Positions 1 through 9,199 of a stretch of 64,000 bases of DNA are shown here, piece by piece. The position numbers were made by a program, and so were the translations under genes. A model generated the notes under the pieces. The model had not been told where the DNA came from, did not search any database, and saw nothing but the letters and a program-made list of their open reading frames with translations. Origin of the DNA: Bog-756 sp963730685 (lineage in GTDB: Bacteria; Actinomycetota; Acidimicrobiia; Acidimicrobiales; RAAP-2); assembly GCA_963730685.1 (NCBI GenBank), contig CAVSSP010000004.1:1426001-1490000 (forward strand). The letters are read 5' to 3'. Within the stretch, counting starts at the first letter, position 1, and every line of letters starts with the position of its first letter.

Positions 1-1572
1 CTGTGCGGGGGCCGCCCTGGGGCGCGGGTGGGCGAGTTGGCTCGGCACTGGACGAGCGCCACCCAGCCCATCGACCTGACCCGGGCCATCGGGTACTCGA
101 GGCAGGCCGGGGACGCGGCACTGGCCGCGCTCGCCCCGGCTGACGCGCTTCGCCACTACCGGAAGGGCCTCGAGCTCTTTCCGCAGGTCGACGAACCCGA
201 TCCGGTGCTCGAGCTCGACCTGGCCATCGGGCTCGGTACCGCCCAGCGCCAGACGGGCGACCCCGCCTTCCGGGAGACACTGCTCGGCGCCGCCCGTCGG
301 GCGGCGAGCCTCGGCGACGTCACGAGATTGGTTGCGGCCACCCTGGCCAATGATCGGGGCTGGTACAGCTCGGTGGGTGTCATCGACGCCGAAAAGGTGG
401 CGATGCTCGAACTGGCCCTCGACAGGCTGCCCGGACACGAGCCCGACCGGGCCCTGCTCCTGGCGAACCTGTGTACCGAGCTCACCTACGGAAGCCCGAT
501 CGAACGCCGACAGGAGCTGGCCCGAGAGGCGCTGGCCATTGCCGAGTCTGCGGACGATGACGTCGTCGCCGTCCGAGTCCTGAACCACGTCTGTTACCCG
601 CTCTATGTGCCGCAACTGTGCGACCAGCTGATGGATCGCACGGGCGAGGCACTCGGTCGCGCCGAATCGGTGGGTGACTCGATACTTCAGTTCTGGGCCG
701 CCTACTGGCGTGCGTGCGTGGCTCCGCTCGCCGGGGACATCGACGAACTCGATCGGTGCTCAGCGCTCATGAAGTCGCTCGTCGAGAAGCTGGACCAGCC
801 CATGCTGCACTGGTCGTACCTCATCCAGCGGACCCATCGGGCGTTGATCGCCGGAGATACCGGAGAGGCCGAACGGCTCGCGGCCGAATGCCTGCAGATC
901 GGGTCCGACAGCGGTCAACCCGACGCCAGCACCATCTTCGCCATGCACCTTCTGGGCGTGAACGGGCAGCGGGGCACTACCGGCGATCTGATTGCGGTGA
1001 TCGAGGAGATCCGCGCCAACATGCAGGCGATCTCCAAGGCGGCGGTCGAAAGTGCGCTCGCCATCGCCTATGTCGAAGGAGGCCGGCTCGATGACGCACG
1101 AGAAGTGCTCGTCAGGTTCGCCGATGGAGGCTTCGAACTACCGGCCGATTCGGTATGGCTCTTTTCGATGGCCACCTATGCCGACGTGGCCATCGAATGC
1201 CAGGACCGGACCTGTGCCGGACCCCTGTTCGACCGGTTGGCCCCGTGGTCGGATCGGTTGTCCACCAATGGAGGAGGCTCGACCAACGGCCCGGTCAGCC
1301 ACTTCCTCGGCGGGCTGGCGACGGTCCTCGGCCGGTACGCCGAGGCCGAGTCGTACTTCGCGCGGGCCGCCAGCTTCAACAGTCGGGCGCGGGCCACGTT
1401 CTTCGCCGCCCAGACGGACCTGTTGTGGGGGCGGATGCTGGTCCGACGTGGAGCGCACGGCGATACCGGAAAGGCACGCGAGCTGCTGACGAGGGCGCAG
1501 GCCACCGCCAAGGCGCACGGGTACGGGGGAGTGGAGCGACGCTCCTCCACCGCCCTGTCGGAGCTCGACTGA
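1..1572 (+). CDS. C-terminal part of a TPR-repeat regulatory protein (5' truncated)
   Basis: The frame is open from base 1, so the gene starts upstream; GTG at 28 is only the first start codon inside the window. The ~520 visible residues are soluble, Ala/Leu/Arg-rich helical repeats of TPR type (for example APADALRHYRKGLEL early on), with no membrane segment or catalytic motif. In Actinobacteria such repeats usually form the C-terminal half of proteins of about 1000 residues that carry a nucleotide cyclase or LuxR-type domain and an AAA ATPase module at the N-terminus. That identity is inferred from the tail alone. It ends 47 bases before a convergent gene. Confidence 0.6.
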   Translation: MCGGRPGARVGELARHWTSATQPIDLTRAIGYSRQAGDAALAALAPADALRHYRKGLELFPQVDEPDPVLELDLAIGLGTAQRQTGDPAFRETLLGAARRAASLGDVTRLVAATLANDRGWYSSVGVIDAEKVAMLELALDRLPGHEPDRALLLANLCTELTYGSPIERRQELAREALAIAESADDDVVAVRVLNHVCYPLYVPQLCDQLMDRTGEALGRAESVGDSILQFWAAYWRACVAPLAGDIDELDRCSALMKSLVEKLDQPMLHWSYLIQRTHRALIAGDTGEAERLAAECLQIGSDSGQPDASTIFAMHLLGVNGQRGTTGDLIAVIEEIRANMQAISKAAVESALAIAYVEGGRLDDAREVLVRFADGGFELPADSVWLFSMATYADVAIECQDRTCAGPLFDRLAPWSDRLSTNGGGSTNGPVSHFLGGLATVLGRYAEAESYFARAASFNSRARATFFAAQTDLLWGRMLVRRGAHGDTGKARELLTRAQATAKAHGYGGVERRSSTALSELD

Positions 1573-1619
1573 GCAGGTCGGCTCGGGCCGCTCCTTGTCT
1601 GCGCCGCGGTGACGGGTCG

Positions 1620-2567
1620 TCACGCCGGGCGGGTGGCGCCCACGAAACCCGACCAGCCGGCATCGTCGAAGCGCACCAGAGCCCCCGTGTGGGGGGCGTC
1701 GATCATCTCACCGGCGCCGACGTAGATGCCCACGTGCTCCACGCTGGTCACCCCCGAACCGAAGAAGACGAGATCGCCCGGCTCGACGCCGGTCGACGCC
1801 GGGACCGGAGGTCCTGCGTCGAATTGGTCCTGGGCCACCCGGGGCAGGGAGATCCCGGCGTGGCCGTAAGCGGCCTGCGCCAACCCCGAGCAGTCGAAGC
1901 CGCCTGATCCGGTTCCACCCCAGAGGTAGGGCGTGTTCAAGGTGGCGGCGGCGAACGAGAGCGCGGCCACCACCGTGTCCGATACCCCTGGGTCCTGTCC
2001 GAAGGCGAGAGACAACGTCAGCACCGTGTCCACATAGGTGTCCGAATGGTTGTAGTCCTCCACCGCCGCCCGCAGGCCTGATGCCGAGGCGGCACCGTCT
2101 GCACACAGCAGGGAGGAGGCCGTATAGACGGCGTCGACCGGGTCGTAGGGGGAGGCCGGCCGGACACCGTCCGGGCCGACGGTGGCATGGGCGTCGAAGG
2201 TGGCCGGTTCGAACTGCATCGGGCCCTCGGCCCCGGCGGCATTGGCACCGGTCCAGACCCCGGGGGAGTTCGAGCGGCCGCTCCCGCTCTCGACGGTACC
2301 GATAGCGGCCAGGACCGACCAGCTCAGGCCCGGGCAGGTGGCGGCGGCCTGCTCGTCGAGGGCGGCCCAGCCGGCAGGGAGGGCGGGTTCCGGCTGTGTG
2401 CCGGCGGGAGCGGCGTCACCGGCCACCGACCCGACCTGACCGGTGGCGACGCCGCCGCCCGGCCCCGACCCCGCCCCGGCCGAACCCACGGCGAGGACGG
2501 CAACCAGCGCCAACCCGATCATGGTCACGAGGGCACCCGCGGCACCCAGGGCAATCGCTCTGCTCAT
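1620..2567 (-). CDS. NlpC/P60 peptidoglycan hydrolase with lytic-transglycosylase-like domain
   Basis: Exported cell-wall hydrolase of 315 residues. A membrane anchor or signal segment lies at residues 5-30. A transglycosylase-like region follows at about 65-190, with a candidate catalytic Glu94 in GTVESG and the GPMQF motif at 116-120. The C-terminal NlpC/P60 domain (about 200-315) has catalytic Cys227 in FDCSG and His279 in VEHVGIYVG. The family cleaves peptide stems of peptidoglycan; the double-domain layout suggests cutting both glycan and peptide. The ATG at 2567 was chosen because GAGGT lies 5 bases upstream; the frame is open 20 codons further without a better signal. Transcribed towards the TPR gene. 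Confidence 0.85.
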   Translation of the reverse strand: MSRAIALGAAGALVTMIGLALVAVLAVGSAGAGSGPGGGVATGQVGSVAGDAAPAGTQPEPALPAGWAALDEQAAATCPGLSWSVLAAIGTVESGSGRSNSPGVWTGANAAGAEGPMQFEPATFDAHATVGPDGVRPASPYDPVDAVYTASSLLCADGAASASGLRAAVEDYNHSDTYVDTVLTLSLAFGQDPGVSDTVVAALSFAAATLNTPYLWGGTGSGGFDCSGLAQAAYGHAGISLPRVAQDQFDAGPPVPASTGVEPGDLVFFGSGVTSVEHVGIYVGAGEMIDAPHTGALVRFDDAGWSGFVGATRPA

Positions 2568-2758
2568 CGCACTACCTCGAAGCGGAAGGAGGACTGCGTG
2601 AGCACAACGCTCAAAGACCGGCCGCACGGACCCGTTCCGCTCAGTCCATCACCGGTTCGCCACCGGGCGCAACCCCCCTTTTTCACCCTGCCGCTCCCAG
2701 CAGGGGTCGGTATGCTCGGTGATCCGGGGTTCCGGAGTGGGACAGGGGAGGTCCGATC

Positions 2759-4393
2759 GTGCTCAGTACCATGCAGGATGCGCCGCTGTTGGTCAGCGGC
2801 ATCCTCCGCCACGGCCAGCAGGTCTACGGAGACAGCCAGGTGATCACCATCGTGGGCCCGGAGGGCGAGTCCAAGTCGGCATCGTTCGCCGAGGTGGCGG
2901 ATCGGGCCGGACAACTGGCCCACGCGCTCAGCCGATTGGGGGTGGGGGACAGCGACCGGGTCGGCACGTTCCTGTGGAACAACCAGACCCACCAGGAGGC
3001 GTATCTGGCGATCCCGTCGATGAGGGCCGTGCTCCACACCCTGAACCTGCGGCTCTTTCCGGAGCAGCTGGCCTACGTCGTCAACCACGCCGAAGATCAG
3101 GTGATCATCGTGGACGCCTCGCTCGTCCCCCTGCTGGCACGGGTGCGCGACCAGCTCACGACGGTCAAGCACATCGTGGTGGCCGGCGAGGGCGATGCAT
3201 CCGCCCTCGGTGACACCCTCTCGTACGAGGAGCTGCTGGCCGCCGAGGAGCCTTCCTACGACTGGCCGTCGTTCGACGAACGCCAGGCCGCGGCCATGTG
3301 CTACACCTCGGGTACGACGGGCAATCCGAAGGGTGTGGTCTACAGCCACCGTTCGACCTACCTGCACTCGTTCGCCGTGACCTCCGGCGCCGCGCTCGGC
3401 ATCAGTGACCGCGACCGCGTCCTCTCGATCGTCCCCATGTTCCACGCCAATGCCTGGGGAACCCCCTACGCCGCCTTCATGACCGGCGCCGACCTGGTGA
3501 TGCCACAGCAGTTCCTGCAGGCGGGGCCACTGACCGCCACCATCGCCCGTCACCGCCCGACGATCTCGGCCGGTGTCCCGACCATCTGGAGCGACGTGCT
3601 CCGCTACTCGCGCACCAACGACGTCGACCTGTCGTCCCTGCGGATGATCACCGCCGGCGGGGCCGCCGTGCCGAGGCAGCTCATCGAGGGCTTCCGCGAC
3701 GAGTTGGGGGTCGAACTGGTACAAGGGTGGGGGATGACCGAGACCAGCCCGATCTGCTCGTTGGCCCTCCCCCCGAAGGGGGTCCCGGTCGACGAGGAGA
3801 TCGAGTGGAGGTCGAAGACCGGGCGGGTGGTCGCCGGCGTGGAGGTCCGTGTCGTGCACGAGGACGGGACCCTGCTCCCGAACGACGGTGAGTCGGTGGG
3901 CGAGTTCGAGGTGCGGGGGCCGTGGATCACCGGGTCCTACTACGGCGAACCGACGCCCGACCGGTTCGACGACGGATGGCTCCGAACCGGTGACATCGGC
4001 TCGCTCGACCAAAAGGGCTACATGCAGATCAGTGACCGGACCAAGGACGTCATCAAATCCGGGGGTGAATGGATCTCGTCGGTCGAACTGGAGAACGAGG
4101 TCATGGCCCATCCGGGTGTCGTCGAAGCGGCGGTGATCGCCGTTCCGGACGACCGGTGGAGCGAGCGCCCCTTGGTGGCCGTGGTCCTCGAGCAGGAGTC
4201 GGCGACCACCGCTGACGAGCTGGTGGCCTTCCTGACCGATCGCGTCAGCCGCTGGTGGCTTCCCGAACGGTGGGTGTTCATCGAAGAAGTACCCAAGACC
4301 AGTGTCGGCAAGTTCGACAAGAAGGGCCTGCGGTCCCGGTATGCCGACGGTGAGTTCGAGGTCATCGAGGTCGAGATCAAGGCAGCTCGCTGA
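2759..4393 (+). CDS. Medium/long-chain fatty acyl-CoA ligase (AMP-forming)
   Basis: Activates a carboxylic acid with ATP and CoA through an acyl-adenylate, in the cytoplasm. The 544 residues match the usual ligase length. The AMP-binding loop YTSGTTGNPKG lies at 182-192, a GWGMTETSP adenylate motif near 325, GWLRTGDIG near 405 and a C-terminal GKFDKK catalytic lysine near 520. GTG at 2759 is preceded by GGGGAGGT at 2745-2752, and the N-terminus MLSTMQDAPL is typical of the FadD-like subgroup. A small gene follows 5 bases later. Substrate chain length cannot be read from the sequence. Confidence 0.9.
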   Translation: MLSTMQDAPLLVSGILRHGQQVYGDSQVITIVGPEGESKSASFAEVADRAGQLAHALSRLGVGDSDRVGTFLWNNQTHQEAYLAIPSMRAVLHTLNLRLFPEQLAYVVNHAEDQVIIVDASLVPLLARVRDQLTTVKHIVVAGEGDASALGDTLSYEELLAAEEPSYDWPSFDERQAAAMCYTSGTTGNPKGVVYSHRSTYLHSFAVTSGAALGISDRDRVLSIVPMFHANAWGTPYAAFMTGADLVMPQQFLQAGPLTATIARHRPTISAGVPTIWSDVLRYSRTNDVDLSSLRMITAGGAAVPRQLIEGFRDELGVELVQGWGMTETSPICSLALPPKGVPVDEEIEWRSKTGRVVAGVEVRVVHEDGTLLPNDGESVGEFEVRGPWITGSYYGEPTPDRFDDGWLRTGDIGSLDQKGYMQISDRTKDVIKSGGEWISSVELENEVMAHPGVVEAAVIAVPDDRWSERPLVAVVLEQESATTADELVAFLTDRVSRWWLPERWVFIEEVPKTSVGKFDKKGLRSRYADGEFEVIEVEIKAAR

Positions 4394-4398
4394 ACAGG

Positions 4399-4638
4399 AT
4401 GGGCACCGACCCGGCCGACATCGCCGAGCGCCTGTCGTCGATCAGCGAGGAGCTGGCCGACCTGGCTCTCGACCGGCTCCGGACGGCGGCGGACACGGTG
4501 CGGGCCGGAGGCGACCCCGATCCGGCGATCACCGCCGAGGAGAAGCGGATCACCCGGGCGCGGAGGTCGGTGGAAAAGGCGGTGCAGCTCCTGGCCGGGC
4601 CGTCGGCCCCCGGTGCCGGCCTCGACGAGGGGCCCTGA
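4399..4638 (+). CDS. Small helical protein of unknown function
   Basis: 79 residues, five bases after the acyl-CoA ligase stop and probably co-transcribed with it. The first 65 residues form an amphipathic, charged helical pattern (starting GTDPADIAERLSSISEEL) with a regular leucine spacing; there is no cysteine, membrane segment or signal. The tail is Gly/Pro-rich. I do not recognise a family. The codon use (third-position GC) and helical periodicity support a real gene, but no strong ribosome-binding site is visible. Confidence 0.55.
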   Translation: MGTDPADIAERLSSISEELADLALDRLRTAADTVRAGGDPDPAITAEEKRITRARRSVEKAVQLLAGPSAPGAGLDEGP

Positions 4639-4698
4639 CCCGGGGCATCACGCCTCCCGATCTTTCGTCGGCGTGCGGTCTCCCTCGGCCGCCAGTTG

Positions 4699-4754
4699 TT
4701 TTCCATTTAACCTACGATGAGTATGCACATACCAACAGTAGGTTAAATTGAAAA
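4699..4754. repeat. AT-rich inverted repeat, 17-bp arms
   Basis: Arms at 4699-4715 (TTTTCCATTTAACCTAC) and 4738-4754 are reverse complements with one mismatch and enclose a 22-base loop. The element is strikingly AT-rich against the high-GC surroundings. It lies between the convergent acyl-CoA ligase unit and the LOG gene, so it could be a bidirectional transcription end, a protein-binding site or a recombination site. A related, less perfect element occurs at 27376-27418. Confidence 0.7.
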
Positions 4755-4800
4755 GTATCACCACCGGCGCCGGTCACCGACCACCGACCCACTGGGCCAC

Positions 4801-4870
4801 CGACCACCGACCACCGACCACCGACCACCGACCACCGACCACCGACCACCGACCACCGACCCACCGACCC
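4801..4870. repeat. Tandem 7-bp repeat (CGACCAC)n
   Basis: Eight perfect copies of CGACCAC run from 4801 to 4856, followed by two degenerate copies to 4870; partial copies also occur at 4775-4800. The tract sits in the intergenic space between convergent genes and has no long open frame. A minisatellite like this is likely to vary in copy number between strains. Confidence 0.9.
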
Positions 4871-4896
4871 CACCGAAAAATGGTTGACGGGTCCGC

Positions 4897-5964
4897 CTAC
4901 CCGGGCAGCCGGTTGAGCGCATCGATCAATTGACGCAGGCGACCGTAGTGGACCTTGTCGAACCGGAAGGCCAGGCGGGGGAGGTCGAGGTGCTGGCCCA
5001 CGGACCGCTCGGGGGCGAGCGGCTTGGACATCCGGATCGACCCACTCTCGACGATGTCGGCGAACGTCCGGTTCAACCCGGCCAGCTCCGCCGGGGTCGG
5101 GGGAGCCAGCAGGCGCATCACCAGGAGGTCACCGACCCAGCGGCACGAGTGGTAGTTGCGGTAGAAGCCGAGGATCTCCTCGGTGGCACGGCCGACGTCG
5201 TCGGTGATCGTGAACAGCGCCCGGTCGTCGGGGGACACGAGGCCGCGGGGCTCGACCTCGGCGCGCAGGAACTCGTCCCATCCCGTCCAGTAGGTGCCAC
5301 CGGGCACGTCGAGCATCACCACCGGAGCCGGCTCGGCCTTGCCGGTCTGGAGCAAGGTGAGGAGCTCGTACCCCTCGTCCAGGGTCCCGAAGCCGCCGGG
5401 CATCACCACGTAGCCGTCCGACTCCTTGATCAACATCAGCTTGCGAGTGAAGAAGTAGCGCATCTCCACCAGCTTCGGATCCTGGGCGATGAAGGTGTTG
5501 GCGCCCTGTTCGAAGGGCAGGCGTATGTTCACCCCGATCGACTTCTCGCGGCCTGCGCCTTCCATGCCGGCGGCCATGATCCCGGGTCCGGCGCCGGTCA
5601 CCACCATCCATCCGGCACTCGCCATCGACGCGGCGAGCTCACGCGTGCAGTGATAGGCGGGATGATCGGGCTCGGTACGCGCCGACCCGAAGATGGTCAC
5701 CTTCCGCTCGGGACGGTAGGGCCGGAAGACCCGGAAGGCCTCGGCCATCTCGGCCAGGGCGGTATCGGCCAGCTTGAGGTCGATCACCTCGGTGCCCTCC
5801 CGGGCCAGTCCGGCGACGGTCTCCAGCATCGACCGGTAGAGGCGCCGCTGGGCGGCCGAGGAATCGCCCGAAGTGAGCACGTCGGCCAGACGCCGCAGGG
5901 CGACCTCTGCCGATTCCGCCCGATCGGTGGGATCGGCTGGGGTCCCGCCGGAGACCGAGGCCAT
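4897..5964 (-). CDS. LOG-family (TIGR00730-type) Rossmann-fold nucleotide hydrolase-like protein
   Basis: 355 residues. The central domain (about 85-290) holds the family signature PGGFGTLDE at 189-197 and the glycine loop GAGPGIM at 125-131. LOG-family enzymes release a base from nucleoside monophosphates (the cytokinin-activating reaction in plants and some bacteria); several bacterial members have no proven substrate, so the reaction here is uncertain. The protein is longer than the ~190-residue core LOGs, with an N-terminal helical region (15-80) and a C-terminal extension. Its ATG overlaps the fbiC stop by one base (TGATG), which implies translational coupling to fbiC and the pentose-phosphate genes upstream. 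Confidence 0.85.
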   Translation of the reverse strand: MASVSGGTPADPTDRAESAEVALRRLADVLTSGDSSAAQRRLYRSMLETVAGLAREGTEVIDLKLADTALAEMAEAFRVFRPYRPERKVTIFGSARTEPDHPAYHCTRELAASMASAGWMVVTGAGPGIMAAGMEGAGREKSIGVNIRLPFEQGANTFIAQDPKLVEMRYFFTRKLMLIKESDGYVVMPGGFGTLDEGYELLTLLQTGKAEPAPVVMLDVPGGTYWTGWDEFLRAEVEPRGLVSPDDRALFTITDDVGRATEEILGFYRNYHSCRWVGDLLVMRLLAPPTPAELAGLNRTFADIVESGSIRMSKPLAPERSVGQHLDLPRLAFRFDKVHYGRLRQLIDALNRLPG

Positions 5965-8345
5965 CAGTTGACGGCGGCGAGCACTTCGCTGTCGGGTCCC
6001 GGGCCGGTCACCCGGCCGTACAGGGTGGTGCGCTGGGCCAAGGTCCTGCCCAACGGTTCGACGATGGCGGCGAACTGCTGAGCATCCATCATCTGGCCGT
6101 GGCTGGCGCCGGCCGCCCGGGAGATGTTCTCGTCCATCAGGGTGCCGCCGAGGTCGTTGACGCCGGCCTGCAGGATCTGGCGCACGCCTTCGGCTCCCAT
6201 CTTCACCCAGCTGATCTGGATGTTGTCGATGGCACCCCGATAGGCGATGCGGCCGACCGAGTGCATCAGGAGCGTCTCGCGGAACGTAGGTCCCCTCCGC
6301 GACTTGTGCTGCAGGTAGATCGGGGTTGCCATGTGGACGAAGGGAAGCGGGACGAACTCGGTGAAGCCCCCGGTCTCCCACTGGAGCTGCCGGGTCCGCA
6401 CCAGGTGGCGCGCCCAGGATCGTGGCTGCTCCACCGCCCCGAACATGATGGTCACATTGGAACGGAGCCCGACGCCGTGCGCGGTGCGATGGGCGAACAG
6501 CCACTCCTCGGTATTGATCTTGTCGGGACAGAGGATGGCCCGGACGGGGTCGTCGAGGATCTCCGCGGCGGTACCGGGAAGTGTCTTCAGCCCGGCCTCC
6601 CGCAGGAGGACCAGGTAGTCCGCCAACGGCATGCCGGAGCGTCGCGCCCCCTCGGTGACTTCCAGCGCAGTGAACCCGTGGATGTGGATGTTCGTCGACG
6701 CCTCGCGGACGGCCTTGATGACGTCGATGTAGTACTCGCCGTCGAAGTTGGGATGGATCCCACCTTGCAGACAGACCTCGGTGGCCCCGAGTGCCTCGGC
6801 CTCCCGGACCCGATCGGAGATCTCGCCGAGATCCAGCAGGTAGGGGTTGCCCCGCAGGTTGAGGGAGAGCGGGCCCTTGGAGAATGCGCAGAACTTGCAC
6901 TTGAACGTGCACACATTGGTGTAGTTGATGTTGCGGTTGACCACGAAGGTGACCTCGTCCCCGACGGCGTCGGCACGCAGTTGGTCGGCCACCTCTGCCA
7001 CCGCCCGGACCTCGGGCCCGCGGGCGCCGAAGAGGGTGACGATCTCGTCCTCGTTCACCGTCTGCCCGTCGAGCACGCCGGCGAGCACGTCGCCCACCGC
7101 CCCGTACGTGGAGGCCGTGGTGATGACGGGGGGGACGGTACTGCGGCCCAGGAGGTCGGGCGGGAGGACCTCACCACCCGAGCACCAGGGGTGGTCGCGT
7201 CCCAACCCCTCGGCATCCGAGGCGTCGAGGACGGGAAACCGCATGGAGTCGTCGAGCCACCGGTCGGGGTCCAGCGCGAACGAGGGGTAGAGGGTCAGGC
7301 GGGGGGCCAGCGTGAATCCGGCCGCCTCGGTGGCACTGCGCAGTATCCCGAGCGCCGGCCAGGCACGCTCGGGGTTGACGTGGTCGGCGGTCACCGGCGA
7401 GACGCCACCCCAGTCGTCGATGCCGGACGCCATCAGGGGCGCCAGATCGTCGGAGAGGTTGGGAGGTGCCTGGAGATGGATGTCGGCGGGGAGCACGAGC
7501 CGGGCCGCGGCGATCGTCCACACGAACTCGTCGGGAGGGCACGCAGGGGAGCGATGCATGGAGGTGCCCGCCTTGGGCAGGAAGTTCTGGACGATCACCT
7601 CCTGGACGTGTCCGTGGCGGGCATGGCTGGCGGCGATGGCCTCCAGCGTGGCCAGCCGGTCGGCCCGCGACTCGCCGATGCCGACCAGCAGCCCGGTGGT
7701 GAAGGGGATCTGGGCCCGCCCGGCGGCCTCCAGCGTGGCCAGGCGGCGGGCGGGATCCTTGTCGGGCGCCGAACGGTGGGCGGCCAGGTCGGGGTTGACC
7801 GACTCGATCATCATTCCCTGGCTGGCGGTCACGGCACGGAGCCGGACCAGCTCCTCCTCGCTCAGTGCGCCGGCATTGGCGTGGGGGAGCAGTCCCGTCT
7901 CGTCGAGCACCGTCCGGCATGCTGCCACCAAGTAGTCGACGGTGGACCCGTACCCGTGCTCGGTGAGCCATGACCGGGCGGCCGGATAGCGGTCCTCGGG
8001 GGCCTCGCCCAAGGTGAACAGCGCCTCGTGACATCCCGCCTCCCGGCCTGCCCGGGCGATGTCCAGGACCTGGTCGATCGAGAGGTAGGGGGACTCGAGC
8101 CGGGCCGGTGCCTTGGCGAAGGTGCAGTAGCCGCAGCGGTCCCGGCACAGCATGGTCAAGGGGATGAACACCTTGGGCGAGAAGGTCGTCCGGGTACCGT
8201 GTGCGTCCCGGCGGACTCGGTCCGCCAGGGCCTGCAGCCGCTCGAGGGGGAACTGGATCAACTCGCCGGCGCCCATCGTCGCCGGGGTGGACGGTCGACC
8301 GGAGGCGCCGGGGCCGAGCGGCGCGTAACCGGGGTCGACGGACAT
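5964..8345 (-). CDS. fbiC: FO synthase FbiC (fused CofG/CofH), coenzyme F420 biosynthesis
   Basis: Makes the deazaflavin chromophore FO from tyrosine and the flavin precursor 5-amino-6-ribitylaminouracil, the first committed step to F420. The 793-residue chain has two radical-SAM halves. The first has CX3CX2C at Cys67, Cys71 and Cys74 (CRDRCGYC), the second at Cys479, Cys483 and Cys486 (CTFKCKFC). This is the fused actinobacterial form. ATG at 8345 is chosen because AGGTG lies just upstream and the residues before it are low-complexity; the frame stays open to 8462. It overlaps the downstream LOG gene and lies 94 bases after pgl on the same strand. F420-using enzymes elsewhere in the window fit. 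Confidence 0.95.
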   Translation of the reverse strand: MSVDPGYAPLGPGASGRPSTPATMGAGELIQFPLERLQALADRVRRDAHGTRTTFSPKVFIPLTMLCRDRCGYCTFAKAPARLESPYLSIDQVLDIARAGREAGCHEALFTLGEAPEDRYPAARSWLTEHGYGSTVDYLVAACRTVLDETGLLPHANAGALSEEELVRLRAVTASQGMMIESVNPDLAAHRSAPDKDPARRLATLEAAGRAQIPFTTGLLVGIGESRADRLATLEAIAASHARHGHVQEVIVQNFLPKAGTSMHRSPACPPDEFVWTIAAARLVLPADIHLQAPPNLSDDLAPLMASGIDDWGGVSPVTADHVNPERAWPALGILRSATEAAGFTLAPRLTLYPSFALDPDRWLDDSMRFPVLDASDAEGLGRDHPWCSGGEVLPPDLLGRSTVPPVITTASTYGAVGDVLAGVLDGQTVNEDEIVTLFGARGPEVRAVAEVADQLRADAVGDEVTFVVNRNINYTNVCTFKCKFCAFSKGPLSLNLRGNPYLLDLGEISDRVREAEALGATEVCLQGGIHPNFDGEYYIDVIKAVREASTNIHIHGFTALEVTEGARRSGMPLADYLVLLREAGLKTLPGTAAEILDDPVRAILCPDKINTEEWLFAHRTAHGVGLRSNVTIMFGAVEQPRSWARHLVRTRQLQWETGGFTEFVPLPFVHMATPIYLQHKSRRGPTFRETLLMHSVGRIAYRGAIDNIQISWVKMGAEGVRQILQAGVNDLGGTLMDENISRAAGASHGQMMDAQQFAAIVEPLGRTLAQRTTLYGRVTGPGPDSEVLAAVN

Positions 8346-8439
8346 CGGCGACACCTTACCGGAGGAGTCCCCCGGGGCGACCGGAAGACCGGTGACGGCC
8401 GACGAGCGCAGAACCGCTGGCGACCCGGCTCCAGGAGGC

Positions 8440-9159
8440 TCAGGGCGTGGCCGGAACCTCACCGGCGGCCTCGGCGTCCACCAGCCATACCACCGACCGG
8501 GCCGAGACCCGTCCGGCCGGCAGGTCCGCCCCGGCGACGATCCGGCTGAACGCCCGGCGCTTGGATGCTCCGGCCACGGTGAACACGACCAGCTGCGCCC
8601 GGGCGATGGCCGGGAACGTCAGCGAGATCCGGTCGTGGGGGTTGTTGCCGTTCGGATCCCGCGTGGCGATCACCAGCGTGGCGGGGTCGTCGATGGACAG
8701 TGACTCCGAGTCGGGGAACAGGGAGGCGGTGTGGCCGTCCGGACCCATGCCCAGGTGGATCACGTCGATGGCAGTCAGCCCGCCGACGGTGTCCTGGTAC
8801 GCCGCGGCCGCCTCCGCCGGAGTCCCGGACCGGTACATCGGGTTGTCCGAGGCCACCGGGCCGACCGCCCCGAGCAGGGTTTCGGCGATCATCCGGTGGT
8901 TGGAGTCGGCATGGTCGGGGGGCACACACCGTTCGTCGCCCAAGAAGATGCCGACGCCGCTCCAGTCCAGTGCCAGGTCGGTGCTGCGCGCGGCCAACCT
9001 GCGGTAGGACTCCTCGGCCAAAGACCCGCCGGAGAGGAAGAGCGACAGGGCACCACCGTGTGACCCCGACACGTGGTCGGCGATCAGCTGGGCGAAGGCG
9101 TCGGGTACGGACGCCACCACCTCCACGGTCCCGTTCACCCGGCCCCCGTCCTCGTGCAC
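8440..9159 (-). CDS. pgl: 6-phosphogluconolactonase
   Basis: Hydrolyses 6-phosphogluconolactone, the second step of the oxidative pentose-phosphate pathway. The 239 residues have the expected size and carry LSGGSLAEESYRRL near the N-terminus, GDERCVPPDHADSNHRM in the middle and HLGMGPDGHTASLFP, all family-typical phosphosugar-binding elements. The start used is GTG at 9159; a GTG seven codons in (VNGTVEV) is also possible. It lies 40 bases downstream of zwf, whose product it uses, in the same minus-strand operon. Confidence 0.92.
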   Translation of the reverse strand: MHEDGGRVNGTVEVVASVPDAFAQLIADHVSGSHGGALSLFLSGGSLAEESYRRLAARSTDLALDWSGVGIFLGDERCVPPDHADSNHRMIAETLLGAVGPVASDNPMYRSGTPAEAAAAYQDTVGGLTAIDVIHLGMGPDGHTASLFPDSESLSIDDPATLVIATRDPNGNNPHDRISLTFPAIARAQLVVFTVAGASKRRAFSRIVAGADLPAGRVSARSVVWLVDAEAAGEVPATP

Positions 9160-9199
9160 CCACCCGTCCGACCGCCCGGGACCGGGTCGGGGACCGGGG

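Noticed and set aside
4705..4748. Integron attC site: ATTTAAC and GTTAAAT fit the RYYYAAC/GTTRRRY core boxes.
   Set aside because: The arms are perfectly complementary with no extrahelical bases or separate L boxes, the element is shorter than usual, and there is no integrase or cassette array nearby.
4775..4870. CRISPR-like short repeats.
   Set aside because: The 7-bp units are contiguous with no spacers and there are no cas genes.
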